Source: an uncultured Eubacterium sp.
GTDB taxonomy: Bacteria; Bacillota; Clostridia; Lachnospirales; Lachnospiraceae
Assembly: GCA_910585745.1 (NCBI GenBank)
Contig: CAJUFM010000032.1
Location: 1-32,008, forward strand
Direction: 5' to 3'
DNA length: 32,008 nucleotides
Each line of letters opens with the position of its first letter. Within the stretch, counting starts at the first letter, position 1. Of this stretch, positions 14,932 to 22,777 are shown piece by piece. The translations under genes and the position numbers were made by a program. The notes under the pieces were generated by a model, which was given only the letters and a program-made list of their open reading frames with translations, was not told where the DNA came from and made no database searches.

Positions 14932-15345
14932 ATTGTGAATAACCCCTTTCAAGTTAAAGTCATAGTAAATAATAAGTATATTTTAGTAATATATAGTATT
15001 AAGAGCTGTGTTTTTGTGTAAAAGCTATATAAGCTGCCTTAATCTTAGCCTTTTATGTAAGGATAAGCTCTGGTATTTATGCTGGATAAAAAGTGTATGT
15101 TGTGTAAAAAATAATTGTAATAAAAATACAAATTTATTATATACACATGATATCAAGTGAAATTAACAATTTTTCTCAAAGTTATCAACGAAACTTTAGG
15201 GATTGATCTTTTTTCTTAAAATATCGATTGTATTCTGGAGACTTTTATCAACCTTTAACATTTCTGATATTTTGTCGCAACCGTGGATAATTGTAGAATG
15301 ATCCCTGTTTCCTAGCTTTTCTCCAATATCGGTTGTGGATAAGTC
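14932..15345. other. Candidate replication origin (oriC) with DnaA-box-like sites
   Basis: The 264-base dnaN-dnaA gap is strongly AT-rich. Compared with the DnaA box TTATNCACA, it holds one-mismatch sites at 15015-15023 and 15101-15109 (TGTGTAAAA) and 15139-15147 (ATATACACA). Weaker two-mismatch sites lie at 15057-15065, 15081-15089 and 15182-15190. Two more boxes lie inside the 3' end of dnaA: a perfect TGTGGATAA at 15334-15342 and a one-mismatch copy at 15282-15290, though these also encode conserved DnaA residues. Genes diverge from dnaA/rpmH, and parS and parAB are close by, all typical of an origin. The long AT runs at about 14960-15000 and 15108-15140 could be unwinding regions. Confidence 0.65.
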
Positions 15346-16551
15346 TGTGAATTCTTTACAAAGGTACATACATATCTGTCTTGGAAAAGCGATGCTCTTT
15401 TGCTTTCTTTTCGACACAATGGCATCTTCTGCCAGATTAAAATGATCTGTCACGATCTTATTGATAAAGTCAACAGTGATCTCTCTGGCATCATCCGGAC
15501 GAATGATATCCTTTAACGCATCCTCCGCCAGATCAAGTGTGATCTCTTTTCGATGGAGCTTCGAGGAAAATATAACCCTTTTGTAGGCACCTTCCAGATC
15601 TCTTATATTAGATCGGATATTGGTGGCGATATAGCTGAGGATCTTATCATCTAGTTTTACTGATTCATTTTCCTGATAATTTTTAAGTATTGCCATACTG
15701 GTTTCATAATCTGGCGGCTGAATATCAATAGGAAGCCCAGAATTAAACCGGGATCTGTAACGTTCATCCAACTGATCCATGTCCCTTGGGGGCTTATCAC
15801 TGGATATGACGATCTGTTTATTTGACTGAAATAATGCTTCAAAAGTATTAAAAAATTCGATCTGAGTCGATTCCTTCCCAATGATAAACTGAATATCATC
15901 GATCAGGAATACATCGATATTACGGTATTTTTTACGAAGATTTGCCGTAGCAGCGGTATCTCCTTTTTTCTTATTTGTACGGATAGCTTCAATCACCTGG
16001 TTCGTAAAATCTTCACTGGTAGTGTAAAGTACGTTGAGCTCAGGGTGATGTTCTATGATATGTCTGGCAATCGAGTGCATGAGATGTGTTTTGCCAAGAC
16101 CAGGTCCACTATAAAGAAAAAGTGGGTTGTATACTTGTGAAGTCGGAGCTTCTGCCACAGCGACAGCTGCTGCATGAGCCATCGAGTTACTCCGGCTCGT
16201 GACAAATGTATCAAAAGAATGTCCTGACTTCAGATATGGATATTTATCTGTGAGAGTTTCCTCCTTTATATAGGAAGAAACTGATTCACTTTTATAGATA
16301 TAGCTTATTTCAATTTCTTCTCCAATTACTACTTCAATCGCAACTTTAATATGAACATTGTATCTGGATCTAAGAAGACTAATGCAGTCTCCCTGGGTTT
16401 CTTTATTAATTTGAAAGGTGATGACTCCGCCATCATAAGAGAAAAATTCCAGGGGCTCGATGAAGGTACGTATCGCCGGTTTACTGATATCGCTTTCTTC
16501 CATCAAATAGGCGATAATTTCGCTCCATCGGGCTTTTATCTTGTTTTCCAT
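15196..16551 (-). CDS. dnaA: Chromosomal replication initiator DnaA
   Basis: DnaA binds DnaA boxes and opens the origin in its ATP form. The 451-residue product has the N-terminal oligomerisation domain (1-80), a short linker, and an AAA+ core with Walker A GPGLGKTH (149-156) and Walker B VFLIDDIQF (214-222). The C-terminal helix-turn-helix carries the DnaA signature RDHSTIIHG. Initiation from ATG 16551 fits the family start. The ribosome binding site is weak (GCAGG), which may keep DnaA levels low. It is the first gene of the left-running operon under the promoter at 16608-16636 and diverges from rpmH across a 220-base gap that I searched without finding a consensus DnaA box. Confidence 0.97.
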   Translation of the reverse strand: MENKIKARWSEIIAYLMEESDISKPAIRTFIEPLEFFSYDGGVITFQINKETQGDCISLLRSRYNVHIKVAIEVVIGEEIEISYIYKSESVSSYIKEETLTDKYPYLKSGHSFDTFVTSRSNSMAHAAAVAVAEAPTSQVYNPLFLYSGPGLGKTHLMHSIARHIIEHHPELNVLYTTSEDFTNQVIEAIRTNKKKGDTAATANLRKKYRNIDVFLIDDIQFIIGKESTQIEFFNTFEALFQSNKQIVISSDKPPRDMDQLDERYRSRFNSGLPIDIQPPDYETSMAILKNYQENESVKLDDKILSYIATNIRSNIRDLEGAYKRVIFSSKLHRKEITLDLAEDALKDIIRPDDAREITVDFINKIVTDHFNLAEDAIVSKRKQKSIAFPRQICMYLCKEFTDLSTTDIGEKLGNRDHSTIIHGCDKISEMLKVDKSLQNTIDILRKKINP

Positions 16552-16607
16552 AAAAAAACCTGCCTAACTATTAAAAAATTGAAATAAGGGTATAAACATA
16601 CAAATAT

Positions 16608-16636
16608 ATTCTACCTCAAAATCATAGTTTTTTCAA
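16608..16636 (-). promoter_or_regulatory. dnaA: Promoter of the dnaA operon
   Basis: On the minus strand TTGAAA (16631-16636), a 17-bp spacer and TAGAAT (16608-16613) lie about 57 bases upstream of the dnaA start. The site is 40 bases from the divergent rpmH -35, so the two promoters share one short control region. Confidence 0.7.
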
Positions 16637-16675
16637 TGGGCATTTGCAAATTTGTAATTTTATTGGAATATTTGC

Positions 16676-16704
16676 TTGACTAATTGGCAATTCAATACTA
16701 TAAT
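16676..16704 (+). promoter_or_regulatory. rpmH: Promoter of the rpmH operon
   Basis: TTGACT (16676-16681), a 17-bp spacer and a perfect TATAAT (16699-16704) form a near-consensus promoter. The predicted leader of about 60 bases leads to AGGAGGTG before ATG 16772. This is among the strongest promoters in the window. Confidence 0.85.
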
Positions 16705-16771
16705 TAGGCTTGATACGGATTTAGTGTGGAATTGAATACAATGATATAAATCGTGAAGGAGGTGTATAGAT

Positions 16772-16906
16772 ATGAAAATGACATTTCAGCCAAAAAAGAA
16801 ATCCAGAGCTAGAGTTCATGGTTTTCGTAAAAGAATGAGAACATCGAATGGAAGAAAGGTGCTCTCCAGAAGAAGAGCAAAAGGAAGAAAAAAATTATCT
16901 GCGTAG
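16772..16906 (+). CDS. rpmH: 50S ribosomal protein L34
   Basis: L34 is a small basic protein of the large ribosomal subunit. The 44-residue product begins MKMTFQPKKKSRARVHGFRK and contains the conserved RMRTSNGRKVLSRRRAKGR core, ending KKLSA. AGGAGGTG precedes ATG 16772 at good spacing. The gene is first in the right-running operon and diverges from dnaA, the classical bacterial arrangement. It is followed by a likely attenuator before rnpA, which would favour L34 over the proteins downstream. Confidence 0.97.
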   Translation: MKMTFQPKKKSRARVHGFRKRMRTSNGRKVLSRRRAKGRKKLSA

Positions 16907-16919
16907 TGTAGTACTGTGC

Positions 16920-16955
16920 AAAGTCACATAAAATGTGTGGCTTTTTCTTCTCTTT
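16920..16955 (+). terminator. Likely attenuator between rpmH and rnpA
   Basis: AAAGTCACAT (16920-16929) pairs with GTGTGGCTTT (16935-16944) as a 10-bp stem with two G-U pairs and a 5-base loop. A pyrimidine run of the form TTTTTCTTCTCTTT overlaps and follows. It starts 14 bases after the rpmH stop and ends just before the rnpA ribosome binding site. Because rnpA and yidD have no other evident promoter, partial read-through is likely. Confidence 0.65.
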
Positions 16956-16969
16956 ATGAGGAAAGATCA

Positions 16970-17299
16970 GTGTTTGAAAGACTTGGAAAAAATTCTGAAT
17001 TTCAAAAGGTTTACAAGACTGGTAAATCAAAAGCAAATAAATACCTGGTGATGGTACTGGTTGAGAGGGAGAGTGGTCCCAATCGTTATGGCTTTTCTGT
17101 CAGTAAGAAAGTTGGTAATAGTGTCGTGCGTCACAGAGTCACCAGGTTGTTGCGCGAATCTGTCCGTAGAAATGATGCACGTCTTGAAAGAAGTTATAAT
17201 ATCGTAATTGTTGCCAGAAACACAGCGAAGGACAAAAGTTTTGCTGAGATTGACAGCGCTGTGTGCCACTTGTGTAAATTACATGGAATATTAAAATGA
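16970..17299 (+). CDS. rnpA: Ribonuclease P protein component
   Basis: RnpA is the protein cofactor of RNase P, which trims tRNA 5' leaders. The 109-residue basic protein has the family pattern FERLGKNSEFQKVYKTGKS, then RYGFSVSKKVGNSVVRHRVTRLLRES, matching the RNR-type RNA-binding helix with RHRVTR. GTG 16970 was chosen because GAGG (16958-16961) is 8 bases upstream and the product then begins at the usual family position. The frame opens earlier (16916) but only through the attenuator hairpin. The stop overlaps the yidD start as ATGA, so translation is coupled. Confidence 0.93.
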   Translation: MFERLGKNSEFQKVYKTGKSKANKYLVMVLVERESGPNRYGFSVSKKVGNSVVRHRVTRLLRESVRRNDARLERSYNIVIVARNTAKDKSFAEIDSAVCHLCKLHGILK

Positions 17300-17508
17300 A
17301 AAGGTTATTTTTATTTTTATTAAAGATATATCAAAAATTTATTTCTCCGCTGAAACGAACACCTACCTGTATCTATACACCTTGTTGTTCTGATTATGCT
17401 GTTCAGGCGATTAAAAAGTATGGTGCGGTGAAGGGTGGTTTTTTGGCTGTAAAAAGAATTTTGAGATGTCATCCATTTCACAAGGGTGGTTATGATCCGG
17501 TGCCATAA
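17296..17508 (+). CDS. yidD: Membrane protein insertion efficiency factor YidD
   Basis: YidD is a small membrane-associated helper of YidC-dependent insertion. The 70-residue product matches the family from LFLFLLKIYQKFISPL to the conserved end RILRCHPFHKGGYDPVP. The central segment, usually of the form PTCSxYA, reads TPCCSDYA here, with an additional Cys in place of Thr. The start overlaps the rnpA stop by 4 bases, and yidC follows 52 bases downstream with its own strong ribosome binding site. Confidence 0.94.
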   Translation: MKRLFLFLLKIYQKFISPLKRTPTCIYTPCCSDYAVQAIKKYGAVKGGFLAVKRILRCHPFHKGGYDPVP

Positions 17509-17560
17509 TGGCTTCTGGTCAGATCCTGTCTGCTGGCGTAAAATATGGAGGTAAATAAGA

Positions 17561-18529
17561 TTGGAAATTCTTTATCAACTGTTGGGCTGGATCATATCCG
17601 GTATTGACTGGTGTGTATTCCATGTATTTGGGCTGCACAACATTGGTTTGTGTATTGTGCTGTTTACGATCATCGTATATACATTAATGATCCCATTAAA
17701 TACAAAGCAGCAAAAGTCTTCCCGGCTTATGAGCAAGATAAATCCTGAAATCCAGGCCATTCAGGCAAAATATAAGGGAAAAAAAGATACTGAGTCAATG
17801 ACAAAGATGCAGACTGAGACTCAGGCTGTATATAATAAATATGGTGTTAGTCCCTTTGGAGGGTGTCTGCCGCTTTTGATCAGTATGCCGATCATGTTTG
17901 CCCTGTACGGAGTGATCCACAAAATTACGGATTACGTTCCTTCTCTAAAAGGGACTACAGGATTTCTTGGATTGGATGTATCCCAGACACCGACAGACTA
18001 TGCTAAAGTTACCAAACTGGCTTATTTGATTCCAGTTCTTGCGGTAGTATTTCAGTTTATCAATACAAAAATGCTTCAAGTAAAGGAAACAAATAAGAAC
18101 AAACAGCAGGATTCCATGGCAGCAAGTATGAAGATGATGAATTATTTTATGCCTTTTATGTCTGGTATTTTTTGTCTTTCGATGAATATAGGTATTGGGC
18201 TTTACTGGATCACTAGTTCTATTTTCCGTATTGTGCAGGCATATTTTATCAATCGTCATGTGGACAAGATATCATTGGATGACCTGATTGAACAAAATAA
18301 AGAAAAAGCTGCCAAGAAAAATAAGAAGCGAGAAGAAATGTCAAAGCAGATGGAGATGTATTCCAAACAGAAGACGAGTTCCATTAAAACAGTAACAAAT
18401 TATCAGAATACAGCTTCTTCTGATAAATCGGATAAAAAGATTCCTAATGTTGAAGTAAACAAAGATATTGAACCAGGGAGTATTTCCGGGTATGCTCATA
18501 TGTTGTCAGGAAATAGAAAAGATAAGTAA
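17561..18529 (+). CDS. yidC: Membrane protein insertase YidC/Oxa1
   Basis: YidC places proteins into the cytoplasmic membrane alone or with Sec. The 322-residue product has about five membrane helices, including residues 25-46, 97-120, 147-167, 191-208 and 212-228. The groove Arg conserved in Gram-positive YidC lies at R55 in QKSSRLMSKINPEIQAIQ. NKYGVSPFGGCLPLL and GIGLYWITSSIFRIVQ are further hallmarks. A long Lys-rich cytoplasmic tail follows residue 240, as in ribosome-binding YidC proteins. The start is TTG 17561, with GGAGGT (17547-17552) 8 bases upstream; no usable ATG is closer. It lies between yidD and jag, its usual neighbours. Confidence 0.95.
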   Translation: MEILYQLLGWIISGIDWCVFHVFGLHNIGLCIVLFTIIVYTLMIPLNTKQQKSSRLMSKINPEIQAIQAKYKGKKDTESMTKMQTETQAVYNKYGVSPFGGCLPLLISMPIMFALYGVIHKITDYVPSLKGTTGFLGLDVSQTPTDYAKVTKLAYLIPVLAVVFQFINTKMLQVKETNKNKQQDSMAASMKMMNYFMPFMSGIFCLSMNIGIGLYWITSSIFRIVQAYFINRHVDKISLDDLIEQNKEKAAKKNKKREEMSKQMEMYSKQKTSSIKTVTNYQNTASSDKSDKKIPNVEVNKDIEPGSISGYAHMLSGNRKDK

Positions 18530-18561
18530 TACAGCATTTTGACTGATTGGAGGAGATTGTT

Positions 18562-19338
18562 ATGTCGAATTGGCTTGAAATTAGTGCAAAGACTGTTGAT
18601 GAAGCATTGACGGAAGCGTTGATAAAGCTGGAGACAACAAGTGACCAGATTGAATATGAAGTGATTGAAAAGGAAAGCAGCGGACTGCTTGGTTTATTTA
18701 GTAAGCCAGCAAAGATCCGGGTCTGCAAAAAAGAAAGTGTAGATGATAAGGTCAGGAACTTTTTAGCTGATTTATTTGAAAAGATGGAAATTGAAGTAGA
18801 GGTAGTTCTTGATTATAAGCAAGAAGAAGGAGTTATTGAAATAGAGCTCAAAGGGAATGAAATGGGGCTTCTTATTGGTAAGCGGGGACAGACTCTGGAT
18901 TCCATTCAGTTTCTTACTTCTCTTGTGGCGAATAATAATAGAGAAGATTATGTTAAGATTAAAATGGATACTGAAAATTATCGTGAAAGAAGACGTCAGA
19001 CTATCGAAAACCTTGCCAGAAATATTGCTAGTAAGGTAAAGAAAACCCGTAAACCGGCGTATCTTGAGCCTATGAATCCTTACGAGAGAAGAATTATTCA
19101 TGCAGTACTTCAGAATGATAAGTATGTAGAAACATATAGCGAAGGGGAAGAACCTTTTCGCAAAGTTGTCGTGAATATTTCCAAGGAGTATGCAGATATG
19201 CCTCCCCGCAGAAATAATTACCGCAGGAGAAATAATTACAATGGTCATGGTGGTGGTAATTACAGGCGGAAACCATATAACAAAAATTACAGACGAGATA
19301 ATAAAGATAATTTTGAATCAAATAAAGAAAGCGAATAA
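18562..19338 (+). CDS. jag: Jag (KhpB) RNA-binding protein
   Basis: Jag/KhpB is an RNA-binding protein linked to cell elongation, often acting with KhpA. The 258-residue product has an N-terminal Jag_N region with GLLGLFSKPAKIRV (41-54), a KH domain with GLLIGKRGQTLDSIQ (102-116) and an R3H domain with R176-x3-H180 followed by SEGEEPFRKVVV. The tail from residue 216 is an unusual run of Arg, Asn, Tyr and Gly, probably disordered and RNA-binding. ATG 18562 follows AGGAG; the frame is open to 18547 but only through that site. A long hairpin separates it from mnmE. Confidence 0.93.
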   Translation: MSNWLEISAKTVDEALTEALIKLETTSDQIEYEVIEKESSGLLGLFSKPAKIRVCKKESVDDKVRNFLADLFEKMEIEVEVVLDYKQEEGVIEIELKGNEMGLLIGKRGQTLDSIQFLTSLVANNNREDYVKIKMDTENYRERRRQTIENLARNIASKVKKTRKPAYLEPMNPYERRIIHAVLQNDKYVETYSEGEEPFRKVVVNISKEYADMPPRRNNYRRRNNYNGHGGGNYRRKPYNKNYRRDNKDNFESNKESE

Positions 19339-19358
19339 ATATTATCTATGGCAGCCAG

Positions 19359-19414
19359 GCGGCGCCAATCCGAATCTGCCATGAGGCGGGTTTAGATTGG
19401 TGCCGTAGCTTTTT
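19359..19414 (+). terminator. Long hairpin with T-run between jag and mnmE
   Basis: GCGGCGCCAATC (19359-19370) pairs with GATTGGTGCCGT (19395-19406), and GAATCTGCC (19372-19380) pairs with GGCGGGTTT (19385-19393). The 4-base loop is ATGA, and a single C-A mismatch separates the two stem parts. The hairpin has 21 pairs in all, several of them G-U. Five T (19410-19414) follow after three bases. It lies just before the mnmE ribosome binding site and could terminate or attenuate the rpmH-jag transcript. Confidence 0.6.
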
Positions 19415-19425
19415 GGGGGGATCTT

Positions 19426-20802
19426 ATGTTTTATGATGATACTATAGCAGCGATTGCTACAGCTTCCTTGAGTGGAGGTGTCAGTATTCTTCGCATTAGT
19501 GGTGAGGAAGCAATTGCTGCATCAGATCGTATTCTGCAGTTAAAAAATAAAACATTAGCGGAGTGTCAGAGTCATACAGTTCATTATGGCTTTGTAGTGG
19601 ATGAAAAATTACAGCGTCTGGATGAAGTGATTGTTCTTCTAATGCGGGCACCTAATAGTTATACTAGGGAAGATGTGGTAGAGATTCAGTGTCATGGCGG
19701 TGCTTTGATATGTCAGGAAATTTTGGATCTTATTTTGAGACAGGGTGTACGTATGGCAGAGCCTGGTGAATTTACAAAACGTGCTTTTTTGAATGGCAGG
19801 ATTGACTTGTCCCAGGCAGAAGCGGTTATGGATCTCATAGAATCCAAGAGTCGATATTCCATGGAAAGTTCTATGAGTCAGTTAAAAGGAAGCGTGAAAG
19901 AAAGAATTGTTAAACTGAGAAACCGGATTTTGGATGATGTTGCATTTATTGAAGCGGCATTGGATGATCCGGAACATATATCCATGGATGAGTTTGAGAA
20001 TCAATTTATTAAAAATCTGAATGATTGTATCTGTGAATTAAAGCAGATTAAAGATAATTATAATAATGGACGTATGATCAAAGAAGGGATTCAGACAGTA
20101 ATCATTGGGAGACCAAATGTTGGAAAGTCTTCTTTCTTAAATAAGATACTAGGAGTTGATAGGGCAATTGTTACAGATGTTCCTGGAACTACAAGAGATA
20201 CTTTGGAAGAAGATGTGAGATTGGGAGATCTGCTTCTTCATGTGATCGATACTGCTGGAATTCATGATACTGAGGATGTGGTAGAAAAGATTGGGATAAA
20301 AAAAGCGTTGGAGAGTATGGACGCTGCTGATTTTTGTATCTTGTTGATAAATGGAAGTGAAGATTTGACGGAGGATGATATTGAACTGATGAGAAAAATC
20401 TCTGATCTTCCGGGAGTTATTTTATTAAATAAAAATGATCTTTCTGAGAAAATTGATTCTAGTACTATATCTGAATATACGGAAAAGAAAGTAATTTCCT
20501 TTTCAGCAAAGACAGGGGACGGTTTAATAGAGTTGGAAAATTATGTAAAGGAACAGTTTTATTTAGAACATGTCTCTTTTAATAACGAGATTTATATAAG
20601 CAATGAGAGACAGAAGCAGGCAGTAGAGGAGAGTTATGTCAGTTTGATGAATGTAAAGGAAAGTATGGAATTAGATTTGGGCGAAGATTTTTATACCATA
20701 GATCTAATGAATGCCTATGAACAGTTAGGACAGATCATTGGTGAGAGTGTGGATGATGATCTTGTGGATACGATTTTCAAGAAGTTCTGCATGGGTAAAT
20801 GA
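19426..20802 (+). CDS. mnmE: tRNA modification GTPase MnmE (TrmE)
   Basis: With MnmG, MnmE builds the 5-carboxymethylaminomethyl group on U34 of certain tRNAs. The 458-residue product has the N-terminal formyl-THF-binding domain (about 1-118), with TIAAIATASLSGGVSILRIS at its start. A helical domain carries the GTPase, with G1 GRPNVGKSS (228-236), G2/G3 region DVPGTTRD (251-258) and DTAGI (275-279), and NKND. The C-terminus is CMGK, the family's CxGK ending with the reactive Cys at 455. ATG 19426 follows a G-rich ribosome binding site. mnmG follows 16 bases downstream, matching their joint role. Confidence 0.96.
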   Translation: MFYDDTIAAIATASLSGGVSILRISGEEAIAASDRILQLKNKTLAECQSHTVHYGFVVDEKLQRLDEVIVLLMRAPNSYTREDVVEIQCHGGALICQEILDLILRQGVRMAEPGEFTKRAFLNGRIDLSQAEAVMDLIESKSRYSMESSMSQLKGSVKERIVKLRNRILDDVAFIEAALDDPEHISMDEFENQFIKNLNDCICELKQIKDNYNNGRMIKEGIQTVIIGRPNVGKSSFLNKILGVDRAIVTDVPGTTRDTLEEDVRLGDLLLHVIDTAGIHDTEDVVEKIGIKKALESMDAADFCILLINGSEDLTEDDIELMRKISDLPGVILLNKNDLSEKIDSSTISEYTEKKVISFSAKTGDGLIELENYVKEQFYLEHVSFNNEIYISNERQKQAVEESYVSLMNVKESMELDLGEDFYTIDLMNAYEQLGQIIGESVDDDLVDTIFKKFCMGK

Positions 20803-20818
20803 TTAAGGAGTATTTACA

Positions 20819-22711
20819 ATGGGAAAAAAGATGGAGAAATATTTAAAAGAAGAGTGGGATGCTGTGGTGGTAGGTGCTGGTCATGCTGGTTGTGAGGCAG
20901 CTCTTGCCCTTGCGCGCCTCGGATATAGTACTGCGTTATTTACAGTTAGTGTAGACAGTATTGCTATGATGCCCTGTAATCCAAACATTGGGGGTTCATC
21001 AAAAGGTCATCTCGTGCGGGAGATCGATGCCCTTGGCGGAGAGATGGGAAAAAATATCGATGCTACATTTATTCAGAGTAAGATGTTAAACCAGTCTAAG
21101 GGGCCTGCAGTTCATTCGCTCAGGGCTCAGGCCGATAAAAAAAATTATAGTCAGTTGATGCGGGAGAAGCTGGAGAGCAATGAAAATATTTTGGTAAAAC
21201 AGGCAGAGGTTACAGAACTGATTGTAGAAGACGGCAGAATTAAAGGTGTTAAAACTTATACGGGAGCAATCTATGAGTGCAGGGTATGTATACTTTGTAC
21301 TGGTACTTATCTTAAGTCCAGATGTATCACAGGAGAAGTATCAGTTCACACGGGACCAAATGGTTTGATGTCTGCCAATTACCTGTCAGAGTCATTAAAA
21401 GAACATGGAATAAAATTAAGACGTTTTAAAACAGGAACTCCAGCCAGGATTGATGGGAATACTGTGGATTATACAAAGATGGAACCTCAGTTTGGAGATG
21501 AAAAGATAGTTCCTTTTTCTTTTACAAATAAGGCTGAAGATCTGGAACGGGAGCAGGTGAAATGCTGGCTTACTTATACGAATGAAAAGACTCATGAAAT
21601 TATTCGAGATAATCTGGATCGTTCGCCATTATATTCTGGAATGATCAAAGGAACTGGTCCCAGGTATTGTCCTTCTATAGAGGACAAGGTGGTAAGATTT
21701 GCAGATAAAAACCGACATCAGGTATTTATTGAACCAGAGGGGTTGTATACTTCAGAAGTGTATATTGGTGGAATGTCCAGCTCTCTTCCTGAGGATGTCC
21801 AGGCAGATATGTATCATACAGTCCCAGGACTGGAACATGCCAGGATAGTAAGAAATGCCTATGCTATAGAATATGATTGCATTGATTCTTTGGAATGCAA
21901 GCCATCATTGGAGCTTAAGAAAATAGATGGTGTTTATAGTGCTGGCCAGGCAAATGGCAGTTCCGGATATGAAGAAGCGGCAGCCCAGGGACTTATGGCA
22001 GGCATCAATGCGGCTAGAAAGTTGCAGGGGAAAGAACCTGTTATCTTGGATCGTTCCCAGGCATATATTGGAGTTTTAATTGATGATCTGGTGACAAAGG
22101 GTACAAATGAGCCATACCGCATGATGACTTCCAGAGCAGAATATCGTTTGCTTCTTCGTCAGGATAATGCAGATCTTCGTCTTACTCCTCTTGGTTATGA
22201 AGCTGGTTTGATTGATGAACAGAGATATCAACATTTGTTAGAAAAGGAAGAGATGATAAAAGACGAGATTAATAGAATTAAGCATACTTCGGTAGGTGGA
22301 ACAAAAGAAGTTCAAAGTCTCCTAGAAGAATATAAGAGTACACCTTTGGTTAGTGGAATTACTTTGGCAGAATTAATCCGTCGTCCTGAATTATCTTATG
22401 ATGTAATTTCTAAAATAGATGTAGAAAGACCTGCATTGCCAGAGGATGTTTGTGAGCAGGTAAATATTAATATTAAATATGAAGGTTATATTGTAAGACA
22501 AGAAAAACAGGTCAGACAATTTGTAAAGTTAGAGAAGAAAAGGATACCTGATAATATAGACTATTCTCTGATAAGTAGTCTTAGATTAGAAGCAAAACAA
22601 AAACTACAAGTTATTAGGCCTGAGTCCGTAGGACAGGCGGCAAGAATATCTGGAGTTTCACCTGCAGATATTTCTGTTTTATTAGTGTATTTGGAAAATT
22701 ATAATAGATAA
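20819..22711 (+). CDS. mnmG: tRNA modification enzyme MnmG (GidA)
   Basis: MnmG is the FAD enzyme that works with MnmE on wobble uridine U34. The 630-residue product has the dinucleotide site VVVGAGHAGCEAALA (16-30), NPNIGGSSKGHLVREIDALGG with the conserved flavin-loop sequence, TGTYLKSRCITGE and the later GQANGSSGYEEAAAQGL flavin motif. The C-terminal helical domain that binds tRNA and MnmE ends in RISGVSPADISVLLVYLE. Length is typical. AAGGAG lies 8 bases before ATG 20819. A parS site begins 4 bases after its stop. The last third of the gene is visibly more AT-rich than the first. Confidence 0.96.
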   Translation: MGKKMEKYLKEEWDAVVVGAGHAGCEAALALARLGYSTALFTVSVDSIAMMPCNPNIGGSSKGHLVREIDALGGEMGKNIDATFIQSKMLNQSKGPAVHSLRAQADKKNYSQLMREKLESNENILVKQAEVTELIVEDGRIKGVKTYTGAIYECRVCILCTGTYLKSRCITGEVSVHTGPNGLMSANYLSESLKEHGIKLRRFKTGTPARIDGNTVDYTKMEPQFGDEKIVPFSFTNKAEDLEREQVKCWLTYTNEKTHEIIRDNLDRSPLYSGMIKGTGPRYCPSIEDKVVRFADKNRHQVFIEPEGLYTSEVYIGGMSSSLPEDVQADMYHTVPGLEHARIVRNAYAIEYDCIDSLECKPSLELKKIDGVYSAGQANGSSGYEEAAAQGLMAGINAARKLQGKEPVILDRSQAYIGVLIDDLVTKGTNEPYRMMTSRAEYRLLLRQDNADLRLTPLGYEAGLIDEQRYQHLLEKEEMIKDEINRIKHTSVGGTKEVQSLLEEYKSTPLVSGITLAELIRRPELSYDVISKIDVERPALPEDVCEQVNINIKYEGYIVRQEKQVRQFVKLEKKRIPDNIDYSLISSLRLEAKQKLQVIRPESVGQAARISGVSPADISVLLVYLENYNR

Positions 22712-22714
22712 ATA

Positions 22715-22730
22715 TGTTTCACGTGAAACA
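22715..22730. promoter_or_regulatory. parS: parS site 1 (ParB-binding centromere)
   Basis: TGTTTCACGTGAAACA is a perfect 16-bp parS palindrome, the DNA target on which ParB loads and spreads. The palindrome extends to 26 bp (22710-22735), AAATA/TATTT on either side. It lies between the mnmG stop and rsmG, about 950 bases upstream of parA. Confidence 0.95.
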
Positions 22731-22777
22731 TATTTAGAAATAGTAGTGTAGAGACCCACTCGAAAATGAGGATTATT

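Noticed and set aside
16916..16969. Earlier GTG start for rnpA
   Set aside because: It would translate through the attenuator hairpin, has no ribosome binding site and adds residues absent from the family.
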